DNA from: Clostridiales bacterium
GTDB taxonomy: Bacteria > Bacillota > Clostridia > Christensenellales > CAG-138
DNA length: 43,696 nucleotides
Direction: 5' to 3'
NCBI GenBank assembly: GCA_004554165.1
Contig: SFNQ01000019.1
Span: 1-43,696, forward strand
Shown: one piece after another, positions 23,669-32,465 of the stretch
How positions within the stretch are numbered: position 1 is the first letter of the stretch
Layout of the letters: every line of letters begins with the position of its first letter
Made by a program: the position numbers and the translations under genes
The notes under the pieces: model-generated
What the model saw: only the letters and a program-made list of their open reading frames with translations
What the model was told of the DNA's origin: nothing
Database searches by the model: none

Positions 23669-24715
23669 AGCTTGCCCTCCTTCAGTCTCGATGCTTTGCC
23701 GGTATCCTTCAGAACAGGCCGGCCGGCGGTTGGATGCTGCGGGAATTGTCGTTTTTTCCAGTATAACATTGTCCCGGGCGCGGCGCAATCGTCAGGGGGG
23801 CGCCGGGCTTTCCCTGCCCTGCAATCCTCCGGCAGAACAAATCGTCCGCTGCCGACGGGAGCCGGGGCCCGTACAAGCGCATAAGCGCAGGCTTCGTCTG
23901 CATTCAACGGCGGAAGGATGCCCGCCCCTGTTTATCGAATGTCTCTGTTCTTAATCGGGGTCGGCTTCCTAAAAATCTGGTGCTGCTTATATGATAATAC
24001 CATTTTTACATAAGCATTGTTGACATGATTCTTCCTGACCTGCTCATGTTCCAATAGAACCCCATCTGCATCATTTGCAGGCGGTTTGCGGGGAATTGAC
24101 GACTGGTGCGGCCCCAGCGGCCGCGTTTGCATCCATCTGCGCAACGCCGTTGGCTGGACTGAGGTATGCGTTCGGCCCTTTGCTTTTGCAGGATAGTCCG
24201 GAGCCGGGGCGCCTTTCGCTGCCGTTGCGCCGCCTCCTGTCATGACCCTTTCTGCCCGGTGGTTTCCGGGCGGCTGCCTCTGCCTCCGGCGCGTATCCTT
24301 CTGGTTTTAAGGAGCGGGAAGTCGCCGCCTTTCTGAAACGTCCGTCGCGTTTTCCCGCATTGGAACAGGAGACTCGTTTTACAAGCCCCATCGCCATCGA
24401 AAGCGGTGTCTGCGATATGAAAAAAACGCTGCGGAGCGGCGCCATCTGGCCTGTGAATCTGTGGTGGTTTGTTTTCCCAACCTTTCTTCTCCGGAGCGTA
24501 TTCAGCATAATCCTCGTCACGCCCTGTGGCCGGTCTCTTTTTCCTGTCTCCTCGGCTGTGTATGCGTTTGCCTTGAACCCCTGCTGCTTTCCATCGGATA
24601 CGACTGGCTGAAAAAAAGGGGAGCAAGGCTGCCTGGCAAGCTGGTTCTCCTGCTCCTGCTGCATTGATTTTGTCCTGCACAGCTGGTTGCTCTCCGTTAT
24701 TATTGGAGAGCGCTG
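23669..24715. other. 1.05-kb region without a supported gene
   Basis: Only the glpK promoter is supported. A short minus-strand frame (TTG at about 24057 to a TAA near 23937, about 40 residues, basic, LEHEQVRKNHVNNAYVKM) has protein-like composition but no ribosome binding site. Other frames are shadows of low-complexity GC-rich DNA. Confidence 0.45.
23760..23788 (-). promoter_or_regulatory. SigmaA-type promoter of glpK
   Basis: TTGCGC and TATACT are 17 bases apart on the minus strand, about 90 bases before the glpK start. No obvious cre site was recognised. Confidence 0.55.
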
Positions 24716-24770
24716 AAATAAAGAACAAACCCGAATCCTTCGCCGATTGGCATTGAATTCGGATTTGTTC
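24716..24770 (-). terminator. Intrinsic terminator after tRNA-Glu
   Basis: GAACAAATCCGAA pairs with TTCGGGTTTGTTC (13 bp with one G-U pair) and is followed by TTTATTTC on the minus strand, starting five bases beyond the tRNA 3' end. Confidence 0.85.
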
Positions 24771-24774
24771 CTTC

Positions 24775-24850
24775 TGGCACCCGGTAGGGGAGTCGAACCC
24801 CTGTTACCGCCGTGAGAGGGCGGTGTCCTAGGCCACTAGACGAACCGAGC
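24775..24850 (-). tRNA. tRNA-Glu (anticodon CUC)
   Basis: A 76-base cloverleaf with encoded CCA. The anticodon stem CCGCC/GGCGG encloses the loop CTCTCAC, giving anticodon CUC for GAG. The T arm is AGGGG-TTCGACT-CCCCT and the discriminator base is G, as usual for tRNA-Glu. The acceptor stem has a G1-U72 and a U3-G70 wobble pair, which is slightly unusual. It is a single gene with its own promoter and terminator, not part of a tRNA cluster. Confidence 0.95.
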
Positions 24851-24865
24851 GCGATTACGGTGATA

Positions 24866-24894
24866 ATAATACCGGAGTTTTGCGCCACTGTCAA
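24866..24894 (-). promoter_or_regulatory. SigmaA promoter of tRNA-Glu
   Basis: Consensus TTGACA and TATTAT are 17 bases apart on the minus strand, placing the transcript start about ten bases before the mature tRNA. It sits in the short gap after the glycosyltransferase gene. Confidence 0.8.
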
Positions 24895-24918
24895 GCCTGT
24901 TTTTCGATATTTATTTTT

Positions 24919-26244
24919 TTATTTTGCGTCCCCGCTCCGGCCGGTGCCGGCGCGGGATTCCGCCAGAAACGCGGGGTTTTGCGAGCGCAGCGGGTCGCCA
25001 AGCCTGCGCAGCGGGCCGAAAACGTCGCCGCAGCGCTCCCGGTTGCGGCGCGAAAGGGGCGCGATGCGCGCCGCGGTCCGCACAAAGCGCGCGTCGGGCG
25101 TAAAAACGTTAAACCTCTGCCGCTGGGACAGCAGCAGCGCAAGCGCCGCCTCGCACCAGCAGCTGTCAAAGGTTTCGTCAAAGCCGCCTGCGGAGAAAAA
25201 GTCGTCGCTGCGCAGGAGGAAAGCGCCGCCGCCAAGCAGCGTTACATTGTGCGTGCAGCGGGCATCGTCGGGTCTTTGCCGTTCCCCGGCCTTTCCGGGC
25301 CGCCGCTCGGGGCAGGGAACGCTGTTGGCGTCTACAAACAGTCCGGCATGCAGCAGGTTCCCCTGCGCATCCTCCACCAGTCCCCCGACGGCGCCCGTTT
25401 CCGGATGCTGCGCATGCTCCGCAAGCCGCAGCAGCGCATCGTGTCCGCTCAGCTCCACGCCCGCCTCCAAAAACAGCAGAAACGCACCCTCCGCCCGGGA
25501 GGCGGCTGTGTTTTTCAGCTGGGCATCGTTGTCCTTTCCGGGACAGCGCACAATTTTTGCCGCCCGCCCCCGCTCCAGCCGGTCGTAGTAGCGCGCCGTC
25601 CGCTCCGGAATGATGCCGCCGTCCACCACGATCAGCTCATAGTTCTCATAGCTGCTGCGCAGCTCCACGGACTCCAGCGTGCGGCGCAGGGCCTCCATAT
25701 CGCCCCAGCCGCGGACAATGACCGAAATCTTTTCCGGCCGCCGCAGTCCGTAACGAACGGTAAAGCAGCCTGCCTCCGCCGCTTCCGCCGCAACGCCGCT
25801 GCGCTCCAGCAGCGCCACGCCCTCCCGCACCGCCGCGGTTGTTTTCGGCAGAGGCGGCGGGCCGCCCCGGAACAGGACGCGGGGAATATGCAGGGCCTTT
25901 TCCGCGCGGAGCATACAGCGCACGGTCAGCGAATAGAGCATGTCCGCATCCATGGCGTCCATTGCCCCGCCCATCTGCTCCAAAAAGGCTCTGGAGAGCA
26001 GCAGGGGGCTGCCTACATAATTGCGGGACAGGAGGGTATCCGGCGCATAGTCCGGCTTGTACAGCGCATGCCGCCCCGTATTCGACCTTACCTCCGCGTC
26101 GGCATACAGCAGCGGCGCAGCCGATTCCTGCACGGATTTGCACAGCACGGTTTCCGCGCCGTCCGTCAGCGCGCCGTCCGCCTGCGCAATCACGGCATAG
26201 GGCCCGCGCGCGGTGTCGAGCCATTGTAGCGTCGCATGTTCCAT
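24919..26244 (-). CDS. Degenerate tandem GT2 glycosyltransferase, missing its N-terminal half-domain
   Basis: A 441-residue protein resembling large two-domain GT2 enzymes of O-antigen or rhamnan synthesis. It begins in mid-domain: residues 12-130 match the second half of the first GT-A domain (YADAEV where family members have YSDEDK, then KPDYAPDTLLSRNYVGSPLLLSR). The nucleotide-binding first half is missing. A second GT-A domain follows from about residue 173 (EKISVIVRGWGD, YELIVVDGG), but the usual acidic metal site (family LLLNND) is changed to LFLEAGVE. It probably is a non-catalytic relic or regulator. Upstream, AAAGGAG is followed by GTG AAA TCC TAA, as if the true start were left behind by an internal deletion. 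Confidence 0.7.
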   Translation of the reverse strand: MEHATLQWLDTARGPYAVIAQADGALTDGAETVLCKSVQESAAPLLYADAEVRSNTGRHALYKPDYAPDTLLSRNYVGSPLLLSRAFLEQMGGAMDAMDADMLYSLTVRCMLRAEKALHIPRVLFRGGPPPLPKTTAAVREGVALLERSGVAAEAAEAGCFTVRYGLRRPEKISVIVRGWGDMEALRRTLESVELRSSYENYELIVVDGGIIPERTARYYDRLERGRAAKIVRCPGKDNDAQLKNTAASRAEGAFLLFLEAGVELSGHDALLRLAEHAQHPETGAVGGLVEDAQGNLLHAGLFVDANSVPCPERRPGKAGERQRPDDARCTHNVTLLGGGAFLLRSDDFFSAGGFDETFDSCWCEAALALLLSQRQRFNVFTPDARFVRTAARIAPLSRRNRERCGDVFGPLRRLGDPLRSQNPAFLAESRAGTGRSGDAK

Positions 26245-26272
26245 GGCCTTAGGATTTCACGCGCTCCTTTAG

Positions 26273-26300
26273 AGTATACGGAAAGGATGCGTCTCCATAA
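26273..26300 (-). promoter_or_regulatory. Candidate promoter of the degenerate GT2 gene
   Basis: TTATGG and TATACT are 16 bases apart on the minus strand. The inferred transcript start falls at or within the AAAGGAG site, which leaves the assignment doubtful. Confidence 0.3.
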
Positions 26301-26411
26301 CGCGGGGCGCTGCATGCGCCGCACAAAACCGGCCGCGCTGGCAAGGCGCTCGCAGCGGCGGCGGCAGGGCGCGCCCAGCCGGTGGATGCAACCGGCTGTC
26401 AAAGCAGCAAA

Positions 26412-26445
26412 GCGGCCGGATAGCCCTGTAGCGGGTTCCGGCCGC
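26412..26445 (-). terminator. Hairpin downstream of the recO operon
   Basis: GCGGCCGGA and TCCGGCCGC form a 9-bp stem with a 16-base loop, followed on the minus strand by TTTGCTGCTTT. It lies about 170 bases after the recO stop. Confidence 0.5.
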
Positions 26446-26612
26446 CGGTGTTTTGCCCTCCGACCTGTGGGTCGGCTGCGGAGAATTGGCATGCGTCCGC
26501 CGCGCTCCTTTGGCCCGGCGGCCGCGTCACGCCGCGCCCCTGCCGTTTTTTGAAGGCATGGCGCTGTCCTGAAGGAGCAATCGGGCTGTAAAGCGCTTTT
26601 GCTCCGCCCCGG

Positions 26613-27371
26613 TCAATCCGCGCCATCCCTCCGCCGCAAATCCGTATAAAAGGACAGCGCGTGTACGCCATATTCCAGCGAGGTCTCCACCTGCGAAAGC
26701 AGCATGGCGGAGAGCTCCCTGCGCAGCCCCTCCGTCAGCCTTACACGCCGCATTCCGTCATCCTCGAGGCGCAGCATGCGCCGCAGCGCCTCCAGCGCGG
26801 TTTTGGATACCTCGCGGGCGCCGGACGCACAAGCCGCGCAGACCGCGCCCCCCGCCCCTGCCGCATAGTACACATGCGCATCGCCGCGAATATCCCGCCC
26901 GCACTGCGCACAGGCCGTAATCGCCGGGCAATAGCCGATGGCGTTCAGATAGCGCGCGAGAAAACAGAGAAACAGATCCTCCGGCACGATCTCCCCATAG
27001 GCGAGAAAGGACAGCGCATGGTACAGGAGCGAAAACAGCGCCCCGTTGGGCGCGCCCTCCTGCGCCGCCTCGTGCGCAAGCTGCAACATCGAGCTGCCGA
27101 TGGCATAGCGCTCAATGTCCTCGCGGACGGGGAAAAAGCTCTCCCTTACGCTGGCCTGATTGAGCGTAAACTTATCCTTGCCGGCAAAGAGTTCAAACTC
27201 GCCGTACACAAAGGGCTGCGCCGCGGGCAGCAGCGGACTGGTGGGCCGCCGGCAGCCACGCGCCTTCGCATCGACGCGGCCCCGCTCGATGGTAAAAATG
27301 CTGAGTATTCTGTCGTTTTCCCGATAGTTGACGTAGCGCGTTACAATCCCGCTGACGCAGATGACCGGCAT
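26613..27371 (-). CDS. recO: DNA repair protein RecO
   Basis: A 252-residue RecO, which anneals single-stranded DNA and helps load RecA with RecR in recombination repair. The N-terminal OB fold (VSGIVTRYVNYRENDRILSIFT) and the zinc finger (CAQCG then CAAC, about residues 155-185) are visible. The ATG at 27371 is chosen for its AGGGGGAG site and family-typical start. It lies seven bases after yqzL and ends the era operon, as in Bacillus. Confidence 0.93.
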   Translation of the reverse strand: MPVICVSGIVTRYVNYRENDRILSIFTIERGRVDAKARGCRRPTSPLLPAAQPFVYGEFELFAGKDKFTLNQASVRESFFPVREDIERYAIGSSMLQLAHEAAQEGAPNGALFSLLYHALSFLAYGEIVPEDLFLCFLARYLNAIGYCPAITACAQCGRDIRGDAHVYYAAGAGGAVCAACASGAREVSKTALEALRRMLRLEDDGMRRVRLTEGLRRELSAMLLSQVETSLEYGVHALSFYTDLRRRDGAD

Positions 27372-27378
27372 GCTCCCC

Positions 27379-27498
27379 CTAACGTCGGCCCGTCTTTTCC
27401 CTTTCCTCCCGCATGGCGCGGTACATGAGATAGGCGCCGATCTGTCCCGTTTTTTCAAATTGCTTCCAGGCGAGAAGCTCCTGATCCAGTGGTTTCAT
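27379..27498 (-). CDS. yqzL: YqzL-family small protein
   Basis: A 39-residue protein with a good AGGAGG site, matching the YqzL family by position and by the pattern W-x-x-F-x-x-T-G-x-I-x-x-Y-L (WKQFEKTGQIGAYLMYR, residues 11-27). In Bacillus yqzL also sits between era and recO. The function is unknown; the C-terminal third is strongly charged (REEREKTGRR). Separated from era by 83 bases and from recO by seven. Confidence 0.8.
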   Translation of the reverse strand: MKPLDQELLAWKQFEKTGQIGAYLMYRAMREEREKTGRR

Positions 27499-27581
27499 TC
27501 TGCTGCAACCTCCTCTGCCCATAGTATGGCTTTCGGTCCGCGGCGGGATGAAACGAAAATTCTGGCAAAAGGCGGCCCGCC

Positions 27582-28472
27582 CTACTCGTACCCCAGCTCC
27601 CGCAGAACGGAGGGCTTGTTGCGCCAGTCCTCCCGGATCTTGACCCAGAGCTGGAGGTTCACCCGGCAGCCCAGCAGCCATTCCATATCCTTTCGCGCCT
27701 GCTCGCCGATTCTTTTCAGCATTGCGCCGCCCCGGCCGATCACGATGCCCTTATGCGACTCGCGCTCGCAGTAGATGGTGGCATACACGTCCATGAGACC
27801 GCCCTCCTCCCGGAGTTCCATCCGGTCCACGCCGACGCCAATGCCGTGCGGAATCTCCTCGCGCAGGAGCATCAGCGCCTTTTCCCGCACGATCTCGCCG
27901 CAGATGACGCGCTCCGGCTGATCCGTTACCATATCGTCCGGAAAATACTGCGGCCCCTCGGTGAGGCAGCCGCAGAGCGCCGTTTCCAGCTGCCGCAACC
28001 CCTCGCCCTGCGCCGCTGCGCCGCAGAGGATTTTTGTAAAGCACCCGCTCCCCTCCAGCGTTTCGCGCGCGCTCTCTACCTGCGCCATGGAGGCGATGTC
28101 CGTCTTGTTGAGAAAGGCAATCACCGGCGCTTTGCTCTTTTTCAGGCGTTCGATGAGCTGCGCGTCCCGTTCACGCACGCCCTGCGCCGCGTCCGCAACA
28201 AAGAGCACGCCTTCCACCTCGGACAGCGCGTCGTAGGCCACCTTCTGCATGTATTCGCCCAGGCGGTTCTTCGGATTTGTGACGCCGGGCGTGTCCAGAA
28301 AGATGATCTGATAGTCCGGACGGGACAGCACCCCCGTAATCCTGTTGCGCGTGGTCTGGGCGCGGGCGGAAACGATGGCGATCTTCTGGCCAACCATCTG
28401 GTTGAGCAGGGTGGATTTCCCCACGTTGGGACAGCCGATGATGGAGACAAAGCCGGAGCGATAGGCGCTCAT
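27582..28472 (-). CDS. era: GTPase Era
   Basis: A 296-residue Era, an essential GTPase for 30S assembly that binds the 3' end of 16S rRNA through a KH domain. The P-loop is GCPNVGKS (residues 13-20; Cys replaces the usual Arg of GRPNVGKS), then DTPG (G3) and NKTD (G4). The KH motif IVIGRGGAMLKRIG lies near residue 240. Its ATG overlaps the cdd stop in an ATGA arrangement, indicating translational coupling. Confidence 0.96.
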   Translation of the reverse strand: MSAYRSGFVSIIGCPNVGKSTLLNQMVGQKIAIVSARAQTTRNRITGVLSRPDYQIIFLDTPGVTNPKNRLGEYMQKVAYDALSEVEGVLFVADAAQGVRERDAQLIERLKKSKAPVIAFLNKTDIASMAQVESARETLEGSGCFTKILCGAAAQGEGLRQLETALCGCLTEGPQYFPDDMVTDQPERVICGEIVREKALMLLREEIPHGIGVGVDRMELREEGGLMDVYATIYCERESHKGIVIGRGGAMLKRIGEQARKDMEWLLGCRVNLQLWVKIREDWRNKPSVLRELGYE

Positions 28473-28885
28473 TTTTCAAGGTCCTCTCTGCCGAAGGAAT
28501 GCGGCAGCAGCTCTCCGAGGGTACACAATACGCTTTCCCGATGAGCGTTTGCGCAAAGGACCGGCATCTCCGGCCCGCAAAACTCCGAAAGGACCTGGCG
28601 GCATACGCCGCAGGGGAAGGCCGGCGAATTCCCGGAGCAGACGATGGCGATGGCGTCAAAGCTGCGCTCCCCCTCATAGACCGCCTTAAACACCGCCGTG
28701 CGCTCTGCGCAGTTGGTGGGCGAATAGGCCGCGTTTTCAATGTTGCAGCCAAGGTAATACCTGCCGCTGGCCGCTTTCAGGCAGGCGCCCACCTGAAAGC
28801 CGGAATAGGGCGTGTAGGCATGCGCCATGGCCTCGTACGCCATGTCCAGCATGTGCTGAAGCTCCTTCTCGTTCACCCGTTTCAT
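28469..28885 (-). CDS. cdd: Cytidine deaminase
   Basis: A 138-residue tetrameric-type cytidine deaminase that converts cytidine/deoxycytidine to uridine/deoxyuridine. The zinc-site motifs are TNCAERTAVF (ligand Cys and catalytic Glu) and PCGVCRQ (two ligand Cys). It overlaps ybeY and era by four bases each. A dgkA gene, often found between ybeY and cdd in Firmicutes, is absent. Confidence 0.95.
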   Translation of the reverse strand: MKRVNEKELQHMLDMAYEAMAHAYTPYSGFQVGACLKAASGRYYLGCNIENAAYSPTNCAERTAVFKAVYEGERSFDAIAIVCSGNSPAFPCGVCRQVLSEFCGPEMPVLCANAHRESVLCTLGELLPHSFGREDLEK

Positions 28886-29322
28886 ACCGATAACCCCATT
28901 TCCTTTAAAATTTCCGCCTGCTTTTGCCGCATGACGGTTTCCTCCTCCGGCGCCATATGGTCGTAGCCCATCAGGTGCAGCGCGCCATGTACCGCAAGGA
29001 AGGCCAGCTCCCGTTCGAGAGAATGGCCGTAGGTTTCCGCCTGCTCCGCCGCGCGCTGCGTGCAGATGGCGATATCGCCGAGATAGCCGTCCGGCGGCGA
29101 GAGTACCGTCTCCCCCTCCCAGGCCGGAAAGGTCAGCACATCCGTCACCCGGTCGATCCCCCGGAAGCGCGCGTTCAGCGAACGGATCTCCTCCCCGGTG
29201 GTGAGCAGCACCGTAACGTCGCCCGCCCGCCGCTCAAAGGCCAGCGCCTGCGCGACCGCAGCCCGGACCAGCGCGGTTTCCGCCTCCGCCGTCTCCACGC
29301 CAAACTGCACGATCTCAACCAT
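28882..29322 (-). CDS. ybeY: Endoribonuclease YbeY
   Basis: A 146-residue YbeY metalloprotein involved in 16S rRNA maturation and ribosome quality control. The zinc signature HGALHLMGYDH (three His) near residue 113 is complete, and VTDVLTFPAWEG precedes it as in the family. It overlaps pgpH by eight bases and cdd by four, in a tightly packed operon. Confidence 0.96.
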   Translation of the reverse strand: MVEIVQFGVETAEAETALVRAAVAQALAFERRAGDVTVLLTTGEEIRSLNARFRGIDRVTDVLTFPAWEGETVLSPPDGYLGDIAICTQRAAEQAETYGHSLERELAFLAVHGALHLMGYDHMAPEEETVMRQKQAEILKEMGLSV

Positions 29323-31474
29323 CGCTCTGGCCCTCCTTCGTCTCGGACCTGTCCTCGGGATAGCGGATGCGCTCGTGCATCAGCCCGCCAAAGGTGACAA
29401 GAAAGCTCCGCTGCACCCGCTCCAGTTCCTGAAGGGTAATCGGGCACTCCGAGAGCTGTCCGTCCTCCAGCTTGCCGCGGAAGATCTTTTTCACCATCTC
29501 CGCCACCTCCTCCGGCGAAGGGTCGCCCAGCGAACGCACCGCGGCCTCGCAGCTGTCCGCCAGCATGACGATGGCGCTCTCCCGGCTCGAGGGCCGCGGT
29601 CCCGGATAGCGGTACTGGCTCTCCTGCACCCGGTCCTCGCCATAGAGCTTTTTCGCCTTAACATAGAAGTAGGCCACAAGCGTCGTGCCGTGGTGCTCGC
29701 GGGCGATGGTGCGCACAGCGGCGGGCACCCGGTGGCGAAGGAGCAGGGCGTCCGCGTCCCGCTGGTGGGCGATGATCGCCGCCGCGCTCTCCTCGGGCGG
29801 CAGCGTATCGTGGAGGTTCCTGCCCGTCTGGTTCTCCTTGAAGTATTGCGGCTTTTTGAGCTTGCCCACATCGTGGTACATGCCACCGGCCCGGGCAAGC
29901 AGCGCGTTCGCGCCGATCTGCTCGGCCGCAGCCTCCGCAAGCGAGGCCGTAAACATGGAGTGGTTATAGGTTCCGGGCGTACTGAGCATAAGCTTTTTCA
30001 GCAGCGGATGGTTGCCGTTGAGCAACTCGTGCAGGCGCGCGGGCGTGGCAAGGTCGAAGGCGTTTTCCCAGAGCGACAGCATGCCAACGCAAAACACCGA
30101 GAGGATCAGCGGTATGACGGCGGCAATGCCCGCGCCGATGAGCGCGTCCGTCCAGTGCTGTCCGCGCATGGCGGCAAAGGCCAGCGAGGTTGCCGCGGCC
30201 ACGCCGCCGCCCACGCCGCCCGCGGCAATCAGCGAGCCGCGCCTGTCGTTGCGGGCAGCCAGAGGAATCGCCGCCTGTCCGGCCAGCAGGAGCGAAACCG
30301 TGGTGCCCAGCGCATCCGCGCCCAGCACGGCCACCCCGCCGCCGCCCGCCATGAAGCCCAGCGTCAGCGCGGTCAAAAGGTTCACAAGCGACGCCGTCCT
30401 GCCGCCCAGCAGCACCGCCGAAAGCAGCACCGCCAGCATGGCGGGCGCAGCGCGGGGGTCCAGCAGGGAGCAGCCCCAGGCCAGCAGAAGCGTAAGCCCC
30501 ACGATCAGCAGCAGCATGAGCATCCGCCGCGAGGAAAAGACCGTTTCCCGGTCAAAAACGCAGAGCTGCACGAAAAACAGAAGGTACACAAGGAGAAGGA
30601 AGCCCGCAATGCCGAGACCGTACAGCCCCCGCTCGTCCACGCCGCTGACCATGCCCAGCGCCGTCAGGATGCGCAGCTGCGATTCCGTTACCGTTTCGCC
30701 CTTTTTGACGATTTCGGCGCCCCGCGCAACCCGCACTGCGGCGACGGCATTGGCGGCCTGCTCCCGCGCGCGGTTGCTTGCGGCCTCGTCCTCCACATAG
30801 GTGGGCTGCAAATATGCGTCGTACACAAGCTCTCCAACGGTCTTGAGCCCCGTGGGGAGCGTGGTAATCTGCAACGCATACGACAGCTCCCGCCGCACCT
30901 TTTCCAGCGTATCCTCCGACACGCCCTGCGACAGCGAACCGGAAAGCCCGTCCACCACCAGCCGGCCAAGGCTTGCCACATCGCTCTCGTCCGCATCCAG
31001 CAGCGCATAGCCCAGCGCCGCGTCCGTAAGCCGGACCGGCAGGCGCAGCAGCATGGTGGAAAGCTCGCTCTCCCGGACCACCGACCGCCAGCTGCGCAGA
31101 TCCTCACCGCCGCCCGCCGGCGCGGACGCCGCGCGCAGGTCGGCTGCATCGCTGCGGAAGGCGGACACGGCCTCAAAAAACGCCTCGGCCTTCGCCGTCA
31201 ATTCCGCCGCATAGGCCTTGTCCAGCGCGTACACGGGCGCAGCGCCGCTGCGGGCCGCCTGGCGGAGTGCCTCCGTGGCCGCCGTATCCTCCACGCTCTG
31301 TGGCGCCACAATCGTCTCCGGCGCAGGCAGGCCCAGGGACAGTTCATACTTTTTTGGCGTCAGTACGCTCAGGCTGACGACGCAGTTCAGCGCAAAGAGC
31401 GCCGCCGTAAACAGCGCGCCGGCCAGCGGCAGGCTGCGTTTCATGCGGCGGCGTTTTTTCGGGTTGGCTGCCAA
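29315..31474 (-). CDS. pgpH: Cyclic-di-AMP phosphodiesterase PgpH (7TM-HD family)
   Basis: A 719-residue membrane protein that hydrolyses cyclic di-AMP. It has an N-terminal membrane segment, an extracytoplasmic 7TMR-HDED domain (about residues 40-270), seven membrane segments (about 280-490), and a cytoplasmic HD domain with H-N-H-S and GGMYHDVGKLKKP, the catalytic His-Asp pair. Start: I choose TTG at 31474, which has AAGGAG ten bases upstream, over the ATG at 31444; both give similar proteins. It pairs functionally with the receptor DarA at the other end of the window. Confidence 0.93.
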   Translation of the reverse strand: MAANPKKRRRMKRSLPLAGALFTAALFALNCVVSLSVLTPKKYELSLGLPAPETIVAPQSVEDTAATEALRQAARSGAAPVYALDKAYAAELTAKAEAFFEAVSAFRSDAADLRAASAPAGGGEDLRSWRSVVRESELSTMLLRLPVRLTDAALGYALLDADESDVASLGRLVVDGLSGSLSQGVSEDTLEKVRRELSYALQITTLPTGLKTVGELVYDAYLQPTYVEDEAASNRAREQAANAVAAVRVARGAEIVKKGETVTESQLRILTALGMVSGVDERGLYGLGIAGFLLLVYLLFFVQLCVFDRETVFSSRRMLMLLLIVGLTLLLAWGCSLLDPRAAPAMLAVLLSAVLLGGRTASLVNLLTALTLGFMAGGGGVAVLGADALGTTVSLLLAGQAAIPLAARNDRRGSLIAAGGVGGGVAAATSLAFAAMRGQHWTDALIGAGIAAVIPLILSVFCVGMLSLWENAFDLATPARLHELLNGNHPLLKKLMLSTPGTYNHSMFTASLAEAAAEQIGANALLARAGGMYHDVGKLKKPQYFKENQTGRNLHDTLPPEESAAAIIAHQRDADALLLRHRVPAAVRTIAREHHGTTLVAYFYVKAKKLYGEDRVQESQYRYPGPRPSSRESAIVMLADSCEAAVRSLGDPSPEEVAEMVKKIFRGKLEDGQLSECPITLQELERVQRSFLVTFGGLMHERIRYPEDRSETKEGQSDG

Positions 31475-31487
31475 TGCGGTTCTCTCC

Positions 31488-32465
31488 TTAGCTCCTTGCT
31501 TTTTCGTAGGCTTCGTAGGCGCGGATGATGCGCTGTACCAGTTCGTGGCGCACCACATCCTTATGGCTCAGCCGGACGATGGAAACGCCCTTCACGTCCG
31601 AGAGCACCTCCAGCGCATGCACCAGCCCGCTCCTGCGCTCCCGGGGCAGGTCGATCTGGGTGATATCGCCTGTGACCACCACGCGGGAGCCCTCGCCAAA
31701 GCGGGTTAAAAACATCTTCATCTGCTCCACGGAGCAGTTCTGCGCCTCGTCGAGAATGATGTAGGCGCTGTTCAGCGTGCGGCCGCGCATGTACGCCAGC
31801 GGCGCAACCTCGATGGCGCCGCGCTCCGTGAGCTGGCGGTAGGTTTCAAGGCCCAGAAACTCCTGCAGCGCGTCGTACAGCGGCCGGAGGTAGGGGTCGA
31901 CCTTGGATTGCAGATCCCCCGGCAGAAAGCCCAGCTTCTCCCCCGCTTCCACGGCCGGCCGCGTCAGGATAATCCGGTCCACTTCCTTGTTTTTAAAGGC
32001 GAGCACGGCCATTGCCACGGCAAGATAGGTCTTTCCGGTGCCCGCGGGGCCGATGCCAAAGACCAGCTCGTGCTCCCTGAGCGCCTGTATGTAGCGCTTC
32101 TGGCCCAGCGTTTTGCACTTGACCTGCCTGCCCCGGCTGGTGATGGCAATCACGTCGCCCATGATCTGCTGGATCAGGTCCGCGTTGCCCTCCTTGGCCA
32201 GGTCGATGGCATAGCGCAGGCGGCTGCGGTTGATCCGCTCTCCGCGCCGCTGCATGTCCAGCATTTTTTCAATCACGGAGGCGGTCAGCGCCGCGGCCTC
32301 CGCCCCGCCCTCGATGCATACGCCGTCCGGCCTGACGGTGATGCGCGTTTCCGTCTCCTCCTCGATGACGTGCAGGTTTTCATCAAACACGCCGAACAGT
32401 CCGATGAGATCGTCCATGGCGTCCACCGGCACGAGGGCCGTAGTTCTTTCATTGGGTTCCGTCAA
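31488..32465 (-). CDS. phoH: PhoH-like ATPase
   Basis: A 325-residue PhoH-family P-loop ATPase, likely an RNA helicase-type factor. An N-terminal KH-like region is followed by the Walker A motif GPAGTGKT (about residue 137) and the Walker B motif YIILDEAQN; TGDITQIDLP is a further conserved block. The start codon is TTG at 32465 with GGGAG upstream, inside the end of yqfD (17-base overlap). PhoH and YbeY are adjacent in most bacteria and both act in RNA metabolism. Confidence 0.93.
   Translation of the reverse strand: MTEPNERTTALVPVDAMDDLIGLFGVFDENLHVIEEETETRITVRPDGVCIEGGAEAAALTASVIEKMLDMQRRGERINRSRLRYAIDLAKEGNADLIQQIMGDVIAITSRGRQVKCKTLGQKRYIQALREHELVFGIGPAGTGKTYLAVAMAVLAFKNKEVDRIILTRPAVEAGEKLGFLPGDLQSKVDPYLRPLYDALQEFLGLETYRQLTERGAIEVAPLAYMRGRTLNSAYIILDEAQNCSVEQMKMFLTRFGEGSRVVVTGDITQIDLPRERRSGLVHALEVLSDVKGVSIVRLSHKDVVRHELVQRIIRAYEAYEKARS

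Larger units (their letters stand above)
26245..26612. other. 370-base gene-free spacer
   Basis: No gene seen. It holds a candidate promoter for the degenerate glycosyltransferase (26273-26300) and a terminator-like hairpin after recO. Confidence 0.5.

Noticed and set aside
23937..24060. Small minus-strand frame beginning with TTG, about 40 basic residues.
   Set aside because: Protein-like composition but no Shine-Dalgarno sequence and no recognised relative.
25839..26260. Plus-strand frames across the degenerate glycosyltransferase start as an alternative gene.
   Set aside because: They lack ribosome binding sites and show arginine/alanine/proline bias typical of antisense frames.
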